Assembly: GCF_019443085.1 (NCBI RefSeq)
Contig: NZ_JAHZIL010000003.1
Location: forward strand, 1,426,001-1,490,000
Direction: 5' to 3'
Source of the DNA: Marinobacter sp. F4218
GTDB taxonomy: Bacteria; Pseudomonadota; Gammaproteobacteria; Pseudomonadales; Oleiphilaceae
Length of the DNA stretch: 64,000 bases
Every line of letters starts with the position of its first letter. Within the stretch, counting starts at the first letter, position 1. Below the pieces are notes generated by a model, which ran no database searches, was not told the DNA's origin, and saw only the letters and a list, made by a program, of their open reading frames with translations. Both the position numbers and the translations under genes were made by a program. Of the stretch, positions 33,720 through 42,868 are shown in pieces.

Positions 33720-34522
33720 GCAAAAAACGTCGCGAGATTCCCGTTTTCGATCATCCCATTATCGAAACCCACTGCCATCTGGACTACCTCAAGGACCGCC
33801 CTCTGGAGGAGACCCTGGATCAGAGCCAGCGTGTCAACATCGAGAAGGTGATCACCATTGCCGTGTCCCCGGACAATCTGGCCCGGGTCCGCGAGCTCAG
33901 CCAGGTGGCACCGTGGGTCTACGGCACCCAGGGGATCCATCCCCACGACGCGGAAAGCTATTCCGACGCCGCCGAGGCGGAGATTCGGGCCCACGCCAGC
34001 GACAACAAAATTGTCGCGGTGGGCGAGATCGGGCTGGATTACTTCTACGACAACGCTGACCGGGACGTGCAGCGGGAGGTTTTCCGCCGCCAGCTTCAGA
34101 TCGCCTGCGACCATGACCAGCCGGTGGTCATCCACAGCCGCGAGGCGGACGACGACACCATCGCGATTCTCCGGGAGTTCGAGGACACCCTGACCCGCCG
34201 GGGCGTGATTCATAGTTTCACCTCGGGACCGGGACTGGCCAGATACGCACTGGACCAGGGCTGGTGCCTGGGTTTCAACGGCATCACCACGTTTAACAAG
34301 GCGGAAAACGTACGCGACATCGTGCGGATGGCGCCCATTGAACAGATCCTGCTGGAAACTGACGCCCCCTTTCTCACACCGGTGCCCTATCGCGGTCGCG
34401 AAAATGCCCCGTTCTACCTGCCGTTCGTGGCGGAAAAGATTGCCGAGGTGAAGGGGCTGGCGCTGGACGAGGTCTTGCGCAAAACCTACCAGAATAGCCT
34501 GCGGACGTTCTTCCCCGGTTAA
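33716..34522 (+). CDS. TatD-family metal-dependent deoxyribonuclease
   Basis: TIM-barrel amidohydrolase-fold DNase of 268 residues. Metal and catalytic residues are visible: H19-x-H21 (ETHCHLDYL), E in GEIGLDYFY, H in VVIHSREADDD, H in VIHSFTSG, and D in LLETDAPFLTPVPYRGRENAP. TatD proteins are 3'-5' exonucleases or D-aminoacyl-tRNA deacylase-like repair factors. Start ATG 33716 has no strong ribosome-binding site and overlaps a seven-codon upstream ORF. Its stop overlaps the ATG of the HD-GYP gene (TAATG), so the two form an operon. Which of the TatD/YcfH/YjjV branches it belongs to is unclear. Confidence 0.88.
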   Translation: MSKKRREIPVFDHPIIETHCHLDYLKDRPLEETLDQSQRVNIEKVITIAVSPDNLARVRELSQVAPWVYGTQGIHPHDAESYSDAAEAEIRAHASDNKIVAVGEIGLDYFYDNADRDVQREVFRRQLQIACDHDQPVVIHSREADDDTIAILREFEDTLTRRGVIHSFTSGPGLARYALDQGWCLGFNGITTFNKAENVRDIVRMAPIEQILLETDAPFLTPVPYRGRENAPFYLPFVAEKIAEVKGLALDEVLRKTYQNSLRTFFPG

Positions 34523-35730
34523 TGATCAAGCGCATTCCCATTTCGGCCCTGAAGGTCGGCATGTACATCGCCGACCTCAACAACGACTGGATTCCTCACA
34601 ACAGCCAGCGCAAGCGGGGCGTCATCAAGAAAGAGGAAACCATCGAGAAAATCCGCCAGATGGGGGTCGCGTTCGTCTACATCGATGCCTCGAAAGGACT
34701 GGACACCCAGGATGCCGAAACCGCCGCCGAGGTGGATCGGCGCAATGAGGCCGCTCTGCAGAGCGCGGGGGAACAATCCCCCGGGCTCCGACCGCAGGTG
34801 CCTGTGGCCGAAGAGCTGGTCATCGCCCAGAAGATTCACCGCCAGGCCCAGGGGCTGGTGGGCAACTTCATGAACAACGTGAAGATCGGCGGCGCCATCG
34901 ACATTGCCCCGATCCACAAACTCGCCGACGAGTTGCAGTACTCGGTACTGCGCAACGCCAATGCGCTCAGCTGTCTCGGACGCATTCGGGAAAAGGACAA
35001 CTACCTGCTGGAGCACTCCGTCAATCTGAGTGTCCTGATGTCGCTGTTCGGCAACTACCGGTCGTTACCCGCCGATACGCTGCACCAGACCGTCGTTGGC
35101 GCCCTGCTCCACGATCTGGGCAAGATCCTGACACCGGATGAAATCCTGAACAAACCCGGGCGCCTGTCCGCGGAAGAGTTCGAGGTCATGAAGCTGCACG
35201 CCCGACATTCCCGGGATATCCTGGCAACCACGGAAGGTATCGGCGAACTGTCCGTAATTACCGCCGCCCAGCACCACGAACGTCTGGACGGTACCGGCTA
35301 TCCGGACGGCCTCAGGGGCGAGGAAATATCGATCTATGGCCGGATGGTCGCGATCACGGACGTCTATGATGCCATCACCTCCGACCGGGTCTATCACAAG
35401 GGCATGACCCCAACCCAGGGCCTGAAGAAGCTGCTGGAATGGAGTGGCGACCACCTGGATCCTTCCCTGGTCATGGAGTTTATCCGCTGCATCGGCCTGT
35501 ACCCGGTTGGGGCCCTGGTGCTTCTGGCCAGCGGCCGTCTGGGCGTGGTGGTGGAAGCCAATGAACACGATCAGCGCCTGCCGGTGGTGCGAGTGATGTA
35601 CCACACCAGGTTCCGGATTCCGATTACCGTAGACACCATTGATCTGGCCAAACCCGGCACCCAGGACCATATCCTCCAGTCCGTGGATCCGGATGATTAC
35701 CGGATTGATGTCCGCAAGTTCCTGATCTGA
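34522..35730 (+). CDS. HD-GYP c-di-GMP phosphodiesterase with DUF3391 N-terminus
   Basis: Cytoplasmic protein of 402 residues. The N-terminal ~130 residues begin RIPISALKVGMYIADLNNDW, the usual opening of the DUF3391 domain found before HD-GYP modules. The HD-GYP domain follows, with LLHDLGKILTPDEILNKPG (HD at about 197-198), a further His in KLHARHSRDIL, HHERLDGTGYPDGLRGEEI (about 251-269, full HHExxDGxGYP) and AITDVYDAITSDRVYHKGM. All metal ligands seem present, so an active c-di-GMP hydrolase is expected. Translation is coupled to tatD by a one-base overlap. Confidence 0.92.
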   Translation: MIKRIPISALKVGMYIADLNNDWIPHNSQRKRGVIKKEETIEKIRQMGVAFVYIDASKGLDTQDAETAAEVDRRNEAALQSAGEQSPGLRPQVPVAEELVIAQKIHRQAQGLVGNFMNNVKIGGAIDIAPIHKLADELQYSVLRNANALSCLGRIREKDNYLLEHSVNLSVLMSLFGNYRSLPADTLHQTVVGALLHDLGKILTPDEILNKPGRLSAEEFEVMKLHARHSRDILATTEGIGELSVITAAQHHERLDGTGYPDGLRGEEISIYGRMVAITDVYDAITSDRVYHKGMTPTQGLKKLLEWSGDHLDPSLVMEFIRCIGLYPVGALVLLASGRLGVVVEANEHDQRLPVVRVMYHTRFRIPITVDTIDLAKPGTQDHILQSVDPDDYRIDVRKFLI

Positions 35731-35798
35731 GTCGGTAGAGCCCACCCTCTCGTCTGCTAAGCTTCCAGAATCCTCCCATTGGAAAGCACGACACCTCG

Positions 35799-37415
35799 AT
35801 GACCGCATCCATATTCGAGATTCTCGGCGGACTGGCGCTTTTCCTGCTGGCCATGGAGATGATGACGGATGGCCTGAAACAGGCCGCAGGGCATCAGCTG
35901 CGCCACCTGCTCGGGACCTGGACCAAGACGCCGCTGAAGGGGTTTGCCACCGGCGTACTGATTACCGGTCTGGTTCAATCGTCCAGCGCTGTCACCGTTG
36001 CCACCATCGGTTTCGTCAACGCCGGCCTGCTCAACCTTGGGCAGTCGCTGGGGGTGGTCTTCGGCGCCAACGTTGGCACCACGATAACCGGCTGGCTGGT
36101 CAGTCTGGTGGGCTTTGGTATCAACATCGAAGCCTTCGCCATGCCGTTGCTCGCCATTGGCATGGCACTTCGGCTGCTGGGAACAGCGCACCGCATCAAG
36201 GCCGTGGGCCAGGCCCTCGCCGGCTTTGCGCTGTTTTTCCTGGCGCTGTCGCTGCTGAAAGAGTCCCTCGGGGGGCTGACCAACGGCTTCCATGGCGCAG
36301 ACATCTCTGGCCAGGGCTACGGACTGCCGGTGTTCGTGCTGATCGGCTTTCTGACCACACTACTGACGCAATCGTCGAGCGCTGCCCTTGCCATCATTCT
36401 GAGCGCTGCCGCGGGCCAGCTTCTGATGCTTGAGCACGCTGCGGCGGCGGTTATTGGCGCAAATCTCGGCACCACGTCCACCGCTGCCATTGCAGCCCTC
36501 GGTGCCACAGCCAGTGCGCGGCGGCTTGCGCTCGGACACGTCATCTTCAATCTGGTTACCGCCGGCATCGCGGTGATCATCCTGCCTGCGATGCTGTGGC
36601 TGGTTGTCGCCCTGGCCCGGTGGTTCGAGCACGATGCTCATCCGGCGGTTCTGCTGGCGCTGTTTCACACGCTGTTCAACGTTCTGGGCGCCCTCATCAT
36701 GCTGCCGTTCGCGGCGCGATTAGCCCGATTTCTGGGCCGCCTGTTCCGGAGCAAAGAGGAGGACAATGCCAAACCCCGTTATCTGGATGACACCCTGATA
36801 TCGACGCCGGAGCTGGCGATGGGTGCTGTTGACCAGGAAATGAGGCGGCTGATCGAACTGACCCGCGGCCTGCTTCGGGTCTGCATCGACCGGGAGGCAT
36901 TAAAACCCGCGCAGATCCAACCGAAATCCGAGGCCGTGCTCAGCCTGAACACGGCCATCAACGAGTACATTTCCAGACTCCGCGCCGAAAAGCTGCATCC
37001 CAGCAACGTCGACGCCCTCACCCGTAGCATCCGGACCTGCCGCTACCTGGCGGAGGCGACCACACTGGCGCCAAGGCTGCTGCATCTGCGCGATGCCTGC
37101 GACCAACCGGAGTTCGCGCCCCTGCAACCGGTACTGGAGCGGTATCTGGAAGAACTCCGGGGTTTGATTGCAGCGGATGAACCATCGCCCGGCCGAGTCA
37201 ACGAAGCGGAGCAGACCTACCACGAGCTGAAATCGGCCCTGCTGGAAATGATCGTCCGGCGGGAACTGGCCACCAGCCTCGGGGAGCAGTCACTGGACAA
37301 CCTCAGCACGGTACGCCGGTTATCCGATCAATGGAGCAAGTCCCTGAATTGGGCACCGACGACGGAAACCGTAACAAGCTCGGATCAGAAACTGTCCGGA
37401 ACAAAACGGCAGTAA
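35799..37415 (+). CDS. Na+/phosphate cotransporter (NptA/YjbB type) with PhoU-like C-terminus
   Basis: Membrane protein of 538 residues. Two inverted Na/Pi-cotransport repeats carry the hallmark QSSSA motifs: GLVQSSSAVT at about 59-68 and LTQSSSAALA at about 188-197, each followed by GANVGTT or GANLGTT. About eight to nine TMs end near residue 310. The C-terminal ~220 residues are a soluble helical PhoU-like domain (MGAVDQEMRRLIELTRGLL, RSIRTCRYLAEATTLA). Family members move phosphate with sodium, often as exporters in bacteria such as YjbB. No Pho box was seen upstream. The 3' end overlaps the convergent cyclase gene by 31 bases. Confidence 0.9.
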   Translation: MTASIFEILGGLALFLLAMEMMTDGLKQAAGHQLRHLLGTWTKTPLKGFATGVLITGLVQSSSAVTVATIGFVNAGLLNLGQSLGVVFGANVGTTITGWLVSLVGFGINIEAFAMPLLAIGMALRLLGTAHRIKAVGQALAGFALFFLALSLLKESLGGLTNGFHGADISGQGYGLPVFVLIGFLTTLLTQSSSAALAIILSAAAGQLLMLEHAAAAVIGANLGTTSTAAIAALGATASARRLALGHVIFNLVTAGIAVIILPAMLWLVVALARWFEHDAHPAVLLALFHTLFNVLGALIMLPFAARLARFLGRLFRSKEEDNAKPRYLDDTLISTPELAMGAVDQEMRRLIELTRGLLRVCIDREALKPAQIQPKSEAVLSLNTAINEYISRLRAEKLHPSNVDALTRSIRTCRYLAEATTLAPRLLHLRDACDQPEFAPLQPVLERYLEELRGLIAADEPSPGRVNEAEQTYHELKSALLEMIVRRELATSLGEQSLDNLSTVRRLSDQWSKSLNWAPTTETVTSSDQKLSGTKRQ

Positions 37416-39664
37416 CGGTTTTTACCCCTCTGCTTGGCACGATACATGGCCTGATCCGCCTGGCGAAGTAACTGGTCGCCATCAAGATCAGGGTACTGGG
37501 GGAACAAGGTGTAGCCGATACTGGCGGACACCTCCACACGGTGGCCGGACACCCAGACCGGTTCAGATACTGCGCTCAGTATCCGGGACAGCAAGCCTTC
37601 AAGGTTGCCTTCGTCACTCATGTTGATGACAAGCGCAGCGAACTCGTCGCCCCCCAGGCGTGCCAGTGTATCTTCCTCGCGCAAGGCCAGACGCATCCGT
37701 TCGGCGACCTGCACCAACAACCTGTCACCGGCCTGGTGGCCAAAGGCGTCATTGATGGGCTTGAACTCGTCCAGATCAATGTAGACGACCGCCAACCGGT
37801 AGTCCTGCCGCCGGGCCTGGGCCATGGCCTGTTGCAGCCGGTCGGCAAACAGCACACGGTTCGGCAGGCCGGTCAGGGCATCGTAATGGGCCAGGGTCAG
37901 CAACTTTTGCTCCTGCTCTTTCAGGCGCGTAACGTCACTGAAAATACCGACAAAATGGGTGATATTTCCATTTTCGTCGCGAACGGAACTGATCGTCACC
38001 GCCAGTGCCATGGGTTCACCGTCTCCCCGCTTAGCGGTGAACTCACCGTGCCAGAACCCCTGGGCTCGGGCACTCTGGAACACGCTGCTGCCTTCATCGA
38101 TGGGCAGTGGCGGCGACGCGCCTATGGCGTAACTGCGCGGGCTTCGGGTGATCGAAACGAAGGCATCGTTCACGTCCACCACCATGCCGTGGCGATCGGT
38201 GATGAAAATGGCTTCCCGGGCGTAATCAAAGACACTGGCCGCAAGCCGCTGTTTTTGCTCTGCCTGTTTACGCCCGGTAATGTCGTACAGCGAGCATAGC
38301 AGCAAGGGTTTCCTCTCAACCGAGTCGTGGGCGGGGGCGATGGTCATATCGACCCAGACACGGGTCCCGTCGGCCCGCTGAAATACCCATTCGCCCTGGC
38401 TCACCTCGCCTTCGCTGACCCGGGTGACAAGCACCTTCATTTTCTGGCGGGATAATGTGCCATCCGGCTGCAGTTCGGGAGAGAAGCTGGCGATGTCCTT
38501 GCCCAGCAGCGATTGTCGGGAAGCATACCCGAACAACTCCACCGCGGACCGGTTGGTATCCACAAACAGCCCGTCCTGGATCATCAGCATGGGTTGAGGC
38601 CAACTTACGATGAGCCGACGCAGCCGTCCCTGCTCGACAGACAGCTGGCGCGTCCGTTTGGCCAGCCAGAGTGTGCTGGTAACCAGCAGCATCACCAGGA
38701 TCAGGACCGTGAACACCCAGATCCGGTACTGGTGCAGGGCATCGATCCAGGTGAGTTCGGGCACCTGATCGTAGGGCGCAATGCGAAGCTCACGGGCCAG
38801 ATATTCCACTGACTGGTAATCCGCCGGTGGCGAGAAACCTGCAATACCCGCCGCTCGGGCAACCGGGGCATTCTCCTCCAGGGCAAAGAGGGCGGAGGCG
38901 GTCCGGCGGATAATCCGGCTGTCAACATGGGGGAGCGCGACCAGGGGCCATTCCGGATACAGGCGGGTGGATACCCGGAACGGAAATCCCGTGAGCTGCT
39001 GCTCGTTCACCACCTGCAACTGGTCCATCAGGGCTGGCTGGCTTACGGTCAGTTCTTCCAGCAGTCCGGAGCGGACAAAGCCGACATCGGCATCGCCCGC
39101 CAGGACCGCACGAATCACCCGGTCGTGACTATCGACCAGCTTGATCCGGTTTTCGCGACGGACATCCAGCCCGACCTCCATCAGCTCCAGCACCTGGGCC
39201 TGGTACCCACCCAGGAAGTGCTCACCCGGCGTGGCAATACTTTTGCCCCGGATATCCGTCAGGCTATTGATATCCGTGCGGCGGGCACTGGTGATGATGA
39301 CACCGCCGAGGCTCGTCGTGGACGTACCCTGCCAGGTTCGCATCACGGTGGCGAGCACGCCTGTCAGGCTGCGCTCACTGCGAATCATCAGAAAATGACT
39401 CGGATTGGTTACGATGAAATCCAGCCGGTTGGACGCCAGTGCACGATTTATCTGGCGCTGGTTCAGCAGTTTCAGCTCAACGGGTTTTCCGATAGCCTCC
39501 GACAGGTATCCGGTCAGAGGTTCATACCGGTCTCTCAGAATGGCCTCGGGCCGCGAGGCAAACACACCGAATGTCAGCGTCGGGCCGGTCGCCCAGGCTG
39601 CTGGTGGCAGCAGAACCGCGACCTGCAGAAGCATAAGTGACACACCCAGAATCAGAGCCCTCAA
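37385..39664 (-). CDS. Diguanylate cyclase with periplasmic PhnD-like binding domain, PAS-PAS-GGDEF
   Basis: Transmembrane signalling enzyme of 759 residues. A signal peptide (1-25, ending PPAAWA) is followed by a periplasmic PhnD/phosphonate-type binding domain (about 28-285: FGVFASRPEAILRDRYEPLTGYL, FIVTNPSHFL, GADVGFVRSGLLE-like), a TM (about 313-333), PAS domains (about 345-460 and 470-590) and a GGDEF domain. GGDEF is intact at 670-674, and the inhibitory site RxxD (REED) is five residues upstream, so an active, feedback-inhibited c-di-GMP synthase is expected. The start is TTG 39664, overlapping the stop of the upstream binding protein; the later ATG would leave a poor signal peptide. 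Confidence 0.9.
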   Translation of the reverse strand: MRALILGVSLMLLQVAVLLPPAAWATGPTLTFGVFASRPEAILRDRYEPLTGYLSEAIGKPVELKLLNQRQINRALASNRLDFIVTNPSHFLMIRSERSLTGVLATVMRTWQGTSTTSLGGVIITSARRTDINSLTDIRGKSIATPGEHFLGGYQAQVLELMEVGLDVRRENRIKLVDSHDRVIRAVLAGDADVGFVRSGLLEELTVSQPALMDQLQVVNEQQLTGFPFRVSTRLYPEWPLVALPHVDSRIIRRTASALFALEENAPVARAAGIAGFSPPADYQSVEYLARELRIAPYDQVPELTWIDALHQYRIWVFTVLILVMLLVTSTLWLAKRTRQLSVEQGRLRRLIVSWPQPMLMIQDGLFVDTNRSAVELFGYASRQSLLGKDIASFSPELQPDGTLSRQKMKVLVTRVSEGEVSQGEWVFQRADGTRVWVDMTIAPAHDSVERKPLLLCSLYDITGRKQAEQKQRLAASVFDYAREAIFITDRHGMVVDVNDAFVSITRSPRSYAIGASPPLPIDEGSSVFQSARAQGFWHGEFTAKRGDGEPMALAVTISSVRDENGNITHFVGIFSDVTRLKEQEQKLLTLAHYDALTGLPNRVLFADRLQQAMAQARRQDYRLAVVYIDLDEFKPINDAFGHQAGDRLLVQVAERMRLALREEDTLARLGGDEFAALVINMSDEGNLEGLLSRILSAVSEPVWVSGHRVEVSASIGYTLFPQYPDLDGDQLLRQADQAMYRAKQRGKNRYCRFVPDSF

Positions 39665-40620
39665 ATGACACTCCGGGGCAGGAAGGATGGATCACAAAGT
39701 CGTCGCGAATCGGGCATCCGGCTGATCATGCCCTCGCTCGTCATGATATGACCCAGGCTACGCGCAATATATTCAATCCGACCGGTCGACGCCATATACC
39801 GCTGGTTCGCGGCCAGGTCAGGCAGCATCACGGTCGCGAGCGCCTGTCTGATTGCCGCCGGTGAGGTGTTCTGACGACTGGCGACGCGGTAAACCGAATC
39901 GTGCAGGTTGCGGACCAGGTGCCGCAGCCCGGCAAAATGCGCGTTCAGAAGATCCCGGACCGCCCTGGGGTTGTTCTCGGCTGTTTCGCGGTTCACCACC
40001 AGCACATCGAAAATGGTCTCTGGCAGATCGCCACTGTCAAACAACCGGACGCCACCCTGACGTTGGAGAATCGAGGCAACAGGTTCATAGCACACGGAAG
40101 CATCCACTTGTCCTCGCCGCCAGGCATCGACATGCTCATTGACCGGAAGATCGACCTGAACGATATCGTCACGGCTCAGCCCTGCCCGTTCCAGGATCTT
40201 GATCAACAGGATCCCGGAGACACCGGCAAGTTCGGCTGCAACCCGTTTCCCCTTGAGTTCAGGCAGTTCCCTGATGGACGGCTGCACGATCAGCGCATCG
40301 GCACCGGCGGAAACATCCGTCACTCCGACAACCACCGGATCACCGCCCTGGTCCTTCACCCTAAGCATCTCATCCAGGGTAAGGGCGGCGCCATCAAGCG
40401 CTCCGGAGAGCAGGCCGGCCATAGAATCCGCCGCAGCCTCACCCTTGAACAGGGTTACCGACTCGGACAGCCAGCCAAACTCCTCGGCCAGATACAGGGG
40501 TTCATAGCCAATCCATGGATGAATACCCATTCGGAGCGGCTGCGATCGGCCACATCCGGAAATGCCCGTTGCCGCCATGACGGCGGCAACGGAAAATCCT
40601 AGAAAGTGGCGACGGTGCAT
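39661..40620 (-). CDS. ABC-type substrate-binding lipoprotein (NMT1/ThiY-SsuA fold), orphan
   Basis: Periplasmic binding protein of 319 residues. The leader begins MHRRHFLGFS and ends in lipobox ISGC (lipidated C23); the RR also allows Tat export. Mature opening LRMGIHPWIGYEPLYLAEEFGW is typical of NMT1/THI5-like and taurine/nitrate-type binding proteins, with ELAGVSGILLIKILERAGLS as the second lobe. No permease or ATPase gene is near. Instead its stop overlaps the TTG start of a diguanylate cyclase that has its own periplasmic binding domain, so it probably works as a sensor partner rather than in uptake (inference). The ligand is unknown. Confidence 0.85.
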   Translation of the reverse strand: MHRRHFLGFSVAAVMAATGISGCGRSQPLRMGIHPWIGYEPLYLAEEFGWLSESVTLFKGEAAADSMAGLLSGALDGAALTLDEMLRVKDQGGDPVVVGVTDVSAGADALIVQPSIRELPELKGKRVAAELAGVSGILLIKILERAGLSRDDIVQVDLPVNEHVDAWRRGQVDASVCYEPVASILQRQGGVRLFDSGDLPETIFDVLVVNRETAENNPRAVRDLLNAHFAGLRHLVRNLHDSVYRVASRQNTSPAAIRQALATVMLPDLAANQRYMASTGRIEYIARSLGHIMTSEGMISRMPDSRRLCDPSFLPRSVI

Positions 40621-40711
40621 GGGTCATTCCACGGAGAAGAAGTTAACTTCTTTTAATCTTACTGTGTGGGAGTTACGGGTAAAACCCTTACCGGTCCTGC
40701 AGAGCGCCAAA

Positions 40712-41620
40712 TTAGCCCAGGGACAGGAAAATACCCATCAGGACCGGTGACAGAAACGACAACAGGAAGCCCGACGCAATCGCCACGGGCACACACGCCA
40801 GGCCGCCGCTGCTGCGTATCACAGGCAGGGTAAAATCCATCGCCGTGGCACCGCCGTAACCGATGGCCATGGCCGGACGGGTCGAAATCAGCAGGGGAAT
40901 GATGGCCAGCGCAATGATCTCCCGCAGCACGTCATTCAGGAAGGCGACCCCGCCCCAGGCTGGTCCCAACGCCTCTCCGACCACAATCCCGGACAGTGAG
41001 TACCAGCCAAACCCGGAAGCCAGTGCCAGCACATCATGCCAGGGCAATGCCAGCACCGGGATCAGCAGGGCGCCTGCCACCAGAGAACTGAGGGTCAGTG
41101 CAAGGGCAATGCCCAGGCCCTGACGGTTCATCAGCAACTTTCGCAGTGAGAGGCCAGCATTCCGGAGCTGTAGCCCGATCAGGAATAACAGTAGCATCAG
41201 AGACCAGGTGGCGACGTCCTCGATCAACGGCAACCTGGGCAACAGGAAGAATCCGGCCAGCAGTCCGACTGTCACCGCCAACAAAGGCTTGAGCCCCGCC
41301 ATGAAGAGTCGACGGTACCCGGGGCCCTCGCCTTCGGTGCCATGGACCGGTGTCATTGGCTGCCAGCGATGAAACAGCCAGAGCCCGGCCATGTTAGCTA
41401 CGAACAGGACAACCACCAGCACCAATACCTGAACCGCCATGCCGCCCAACTGAGTGGCAAGACCCTCCATCTGTCCTAAACCCACGCCCAGCAGACCCAG
41501 GATAAAATAAACCAGCGTCTCCACCAGGTAGTGAATCACTGTCATCGCACGACGGCTCGTCAATGGCAGGGCAAACCCCAGGAACAGGGGAGCAAGAATC
41601 AGCAATGCACCGGTCAGCAT
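40712..41620 (-). CDS. lysO: Lysine exporter LysO family protein
   Basis: Membrane protein of 302 residues with about eight TMs, matching LysO/YbjE (DUF340), which exports L-lysine and toxic analogues such as thialysine. The distinctive segment ASGFGWYSLSGIVVGEALGP (about 208-227) and FLNDVLREIIALAIIPLL, followed by GYGGATAMDFTLPVI, are family landmarks. The first ~100 residues form the N-terminal hairpin module and the loop of about residues 85-105 is cytoplasmic or periplasmic and variable. GAGGAC precedes the ATG. It lies 35 bases after a small unknown gene on the same strand. Confidence 0.88.
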   Translation of the reverse strand: MLTGALLILAPLFLGFALPLTSRRAMTVIHYLVETLVYFILGLLGVGLGQMEGLATQLGGMAVQVLVLVVVLFVANMAGLWLFHRWQPMTPVHGTEGEGPGYRRLFMAGLKPLLAVTVGLLAGFFLLPRLPLIEDVATWSLMLLLFLIGLQLRNAGLSLRKLLMNRQGLGIALALTLSSLVAGALLIPVLALPWHDVLALASGFGWYSLSGIVVGEALGPAWGGVAFLNDVLREIIALAIIPLLISTRPAMAIGYGGATAMDFTLPVIRSSGGLACVPVAIASGFLLSFLSPVLMGIFLSLG

Positions 41621-41655
41621 GGTGTCCTCAAGCAGGGTAAAGAAGGGATTTTCAG

Positions 41656-42027
41656 TCAGGCAATGGGTTCGAACTGGTCGGGATCCAGTGTCGTCCGGGC
41701 AGCGCCGGCACCCTGGTCAGTGCGTATATTACGGGCCAGGCGCTGGGCAGTCACCGACCACACCACATAATCCGACGGGCACGGCTCATAGCCGTTTCCC
41801 ATCAAGGCCCCGGCGGTACTGCGCAGGACCGACTCGGCCCGCGCCAAGGTCCGCCAGGGGCCCTGGCAATGCTGACGCTCCGGCTGCCCACGGTCGGGGC
41901 CGGTCAGGGCAACCAGGGCCCAGGCCCCTTCACCGACCGGCTTGATAAACAGTTCGAGACGGTGTTCGCGCCGAACCATCACCAGTGCCTTCAGGGGGCT
42001 ACGACCGTGGAAATAGTGCAGTTTCAT
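41656..42027 (-). CDS. Hypothetical protein, 123 residues
   Basis: I do not recognise this protein. It is soluble, without signal peptide or TM. The first half reads as beta strands (MKLHYFHGRSPLKALVMVRR, RLELFIKPVGEGAWALVALT), then RQHCQGPWRTLARAESVLRS, a likely helix, and a polar tail. It lies 18 bases after the DUF2288 gene and 35 before lysO, same strand. Codon choice (GC-rich third positions) is like its neighbours, which supports it being real. No good ribosome-binding site precedes the ATG, so it may rely on coupling with the DUF2288 gene. Confidence 0.6.
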   Translation of the reverse strand: MKLHYFHGRSPLKALVMVRREHRLELFIKPVGEGAWALVALTGPDRGQPERQHCQGPWRTLARAESVLRSTAGALMGNGYEPCPSDYVVWSVTAQRLARNIRTDQGAGAARTTLDPDQFEPIA

Positions 42028-42045
42028 ACGGAAATAACGGTGAAG

Positions 42046-42366
42046 TCAGTGCAGGACATGGCCAGACCGATCCTGAACCAGTACCCACGGGGCAATCACC
42101 ACCGCCCACAGCTCGGTGTTGTTGTCGTACCAGGCTTGGGCCAGGTCCGGAGGGATATCCCCCACCTTGCCATCGGACATCCATTGCTGGAACCGGGATT
42201 TGTTGTCGGCTGCCAGCTCGGTCGCCACCTCCAGCAGGTCGAGTTCCGGCGCAACCCGAACCACCTGCCCCCGGGCAAAATAGGTTTGCAGGTCGTGCCA
42301 GTGAATGCGGGAAGTTTCCAGATTCAGCTTGGCTTTCAGCTCATTCTGGGAGGGTTCAGACGACAT
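42046..42366 (-). CDS. DUF2288 family protein
   Basis: Small soluble protein of 106 residues matching DUF2288. The segments LNLETSRIHWHDLQTYFARGQVV, LDLLEVATELAADNKSRFQQWM and WYDNNTELWAVVIAPWVLVQ are the family's conserved blocks. No function is known to me. It is predicted mixed alpha/beta with no signal peptide and no obvious catalytic motif. It sits between the lone receiver gene (87-base gap) and the unknown 123-residue gene (18 bases), all in one direction. Confidence 0.75.
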   Translation of the reverse strand: MSSEPSQNELKAKLNLETSRIHWHDLQTYFARGQVVRVAPELDLLEVATELAADNKSRFQQWMSDGKVGDIPPDLAQAWYDNNTELWAVVIAPWVLVQDRSGHVLH

Positions 42367-42453
42367 GACAGGGGCCTCGGTGATGCCAGGGATTCATTCC
42401 CACAGGGTAACCGAATCGCCGGCCGCGACACCAGTGCGAGCCGCCAGATGAAG

Positions 42454-42867
42454 TCAATCGGGGTGGGTATCCGGGGCCAGGCTGTCCCATATCTCGCGAA
42501 TCCGGTCCGACAATGCCATTGGATCGAAAGGCTTGGGAATCACTGCGGCAGCGCCCTGGGAGAGATAACCACTGACCTCATCGGGCTGCACCTTTGCGGT
42601 CATGAAAACGGCGGGGGTCCGGGCAAATCCCGGCTGCTGGCGGATCGCGTTCAGGGTGGTCGGACCATCCATGCCGGGCATCATCACATCCAGCACAATC
42701 AGTTGTGGCTGGAACGCCGCAATGGTCGCCAGTGCGCTTTGGCCGGAGGCACAGGTTTTCAGGGTAAACCCACCAACGGCTTCGAGCGCCAGTTCCGCCA
42801 CCGCGCGGATGTCTTCCTCGTCCTCAACCAGCATGATTTTCTCAAGCTCGATACCTGCACCCGCCAT
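42454..42867 (-). CDS. Stand-alone CheY-like response regulator receiver
   Basis: Single receiver domain of 137 residues with no output domain. The acidic pocket is in LVEDEEDI (E15, D16), the phospho-acceptor is D60 (LIVLDVMMPGMDG), T90 is in VFMTAK and K112 in IPKPFDP; all switch residues are present. Such proteins act as phosphate shuttles or by binding a partner. I chose ATG 42867, five bases after AGGAGG; upstream Met codons at 42882 and 42975 lack a suitable site. It directly follows a 55-codon ORF and the Hpt-REC-REC-GGDEF cyclase, so it is a candidate component of the same relay. Confidence 0.88.
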   Translation of the reverse strand: MAGAGIELEKIMLVEDEEDIRAVAELALEAVGGFTLKTCASGQSALATIAAFQPQLIVLDVMMPGMDGPTTLNAIRQQPGFARTPAVFMTAKVQPDEVSGYLSQGAAAVIPKPFDPMALSDRIREIWDSLAPDTHPD

Positions 42868-42868
42868 C

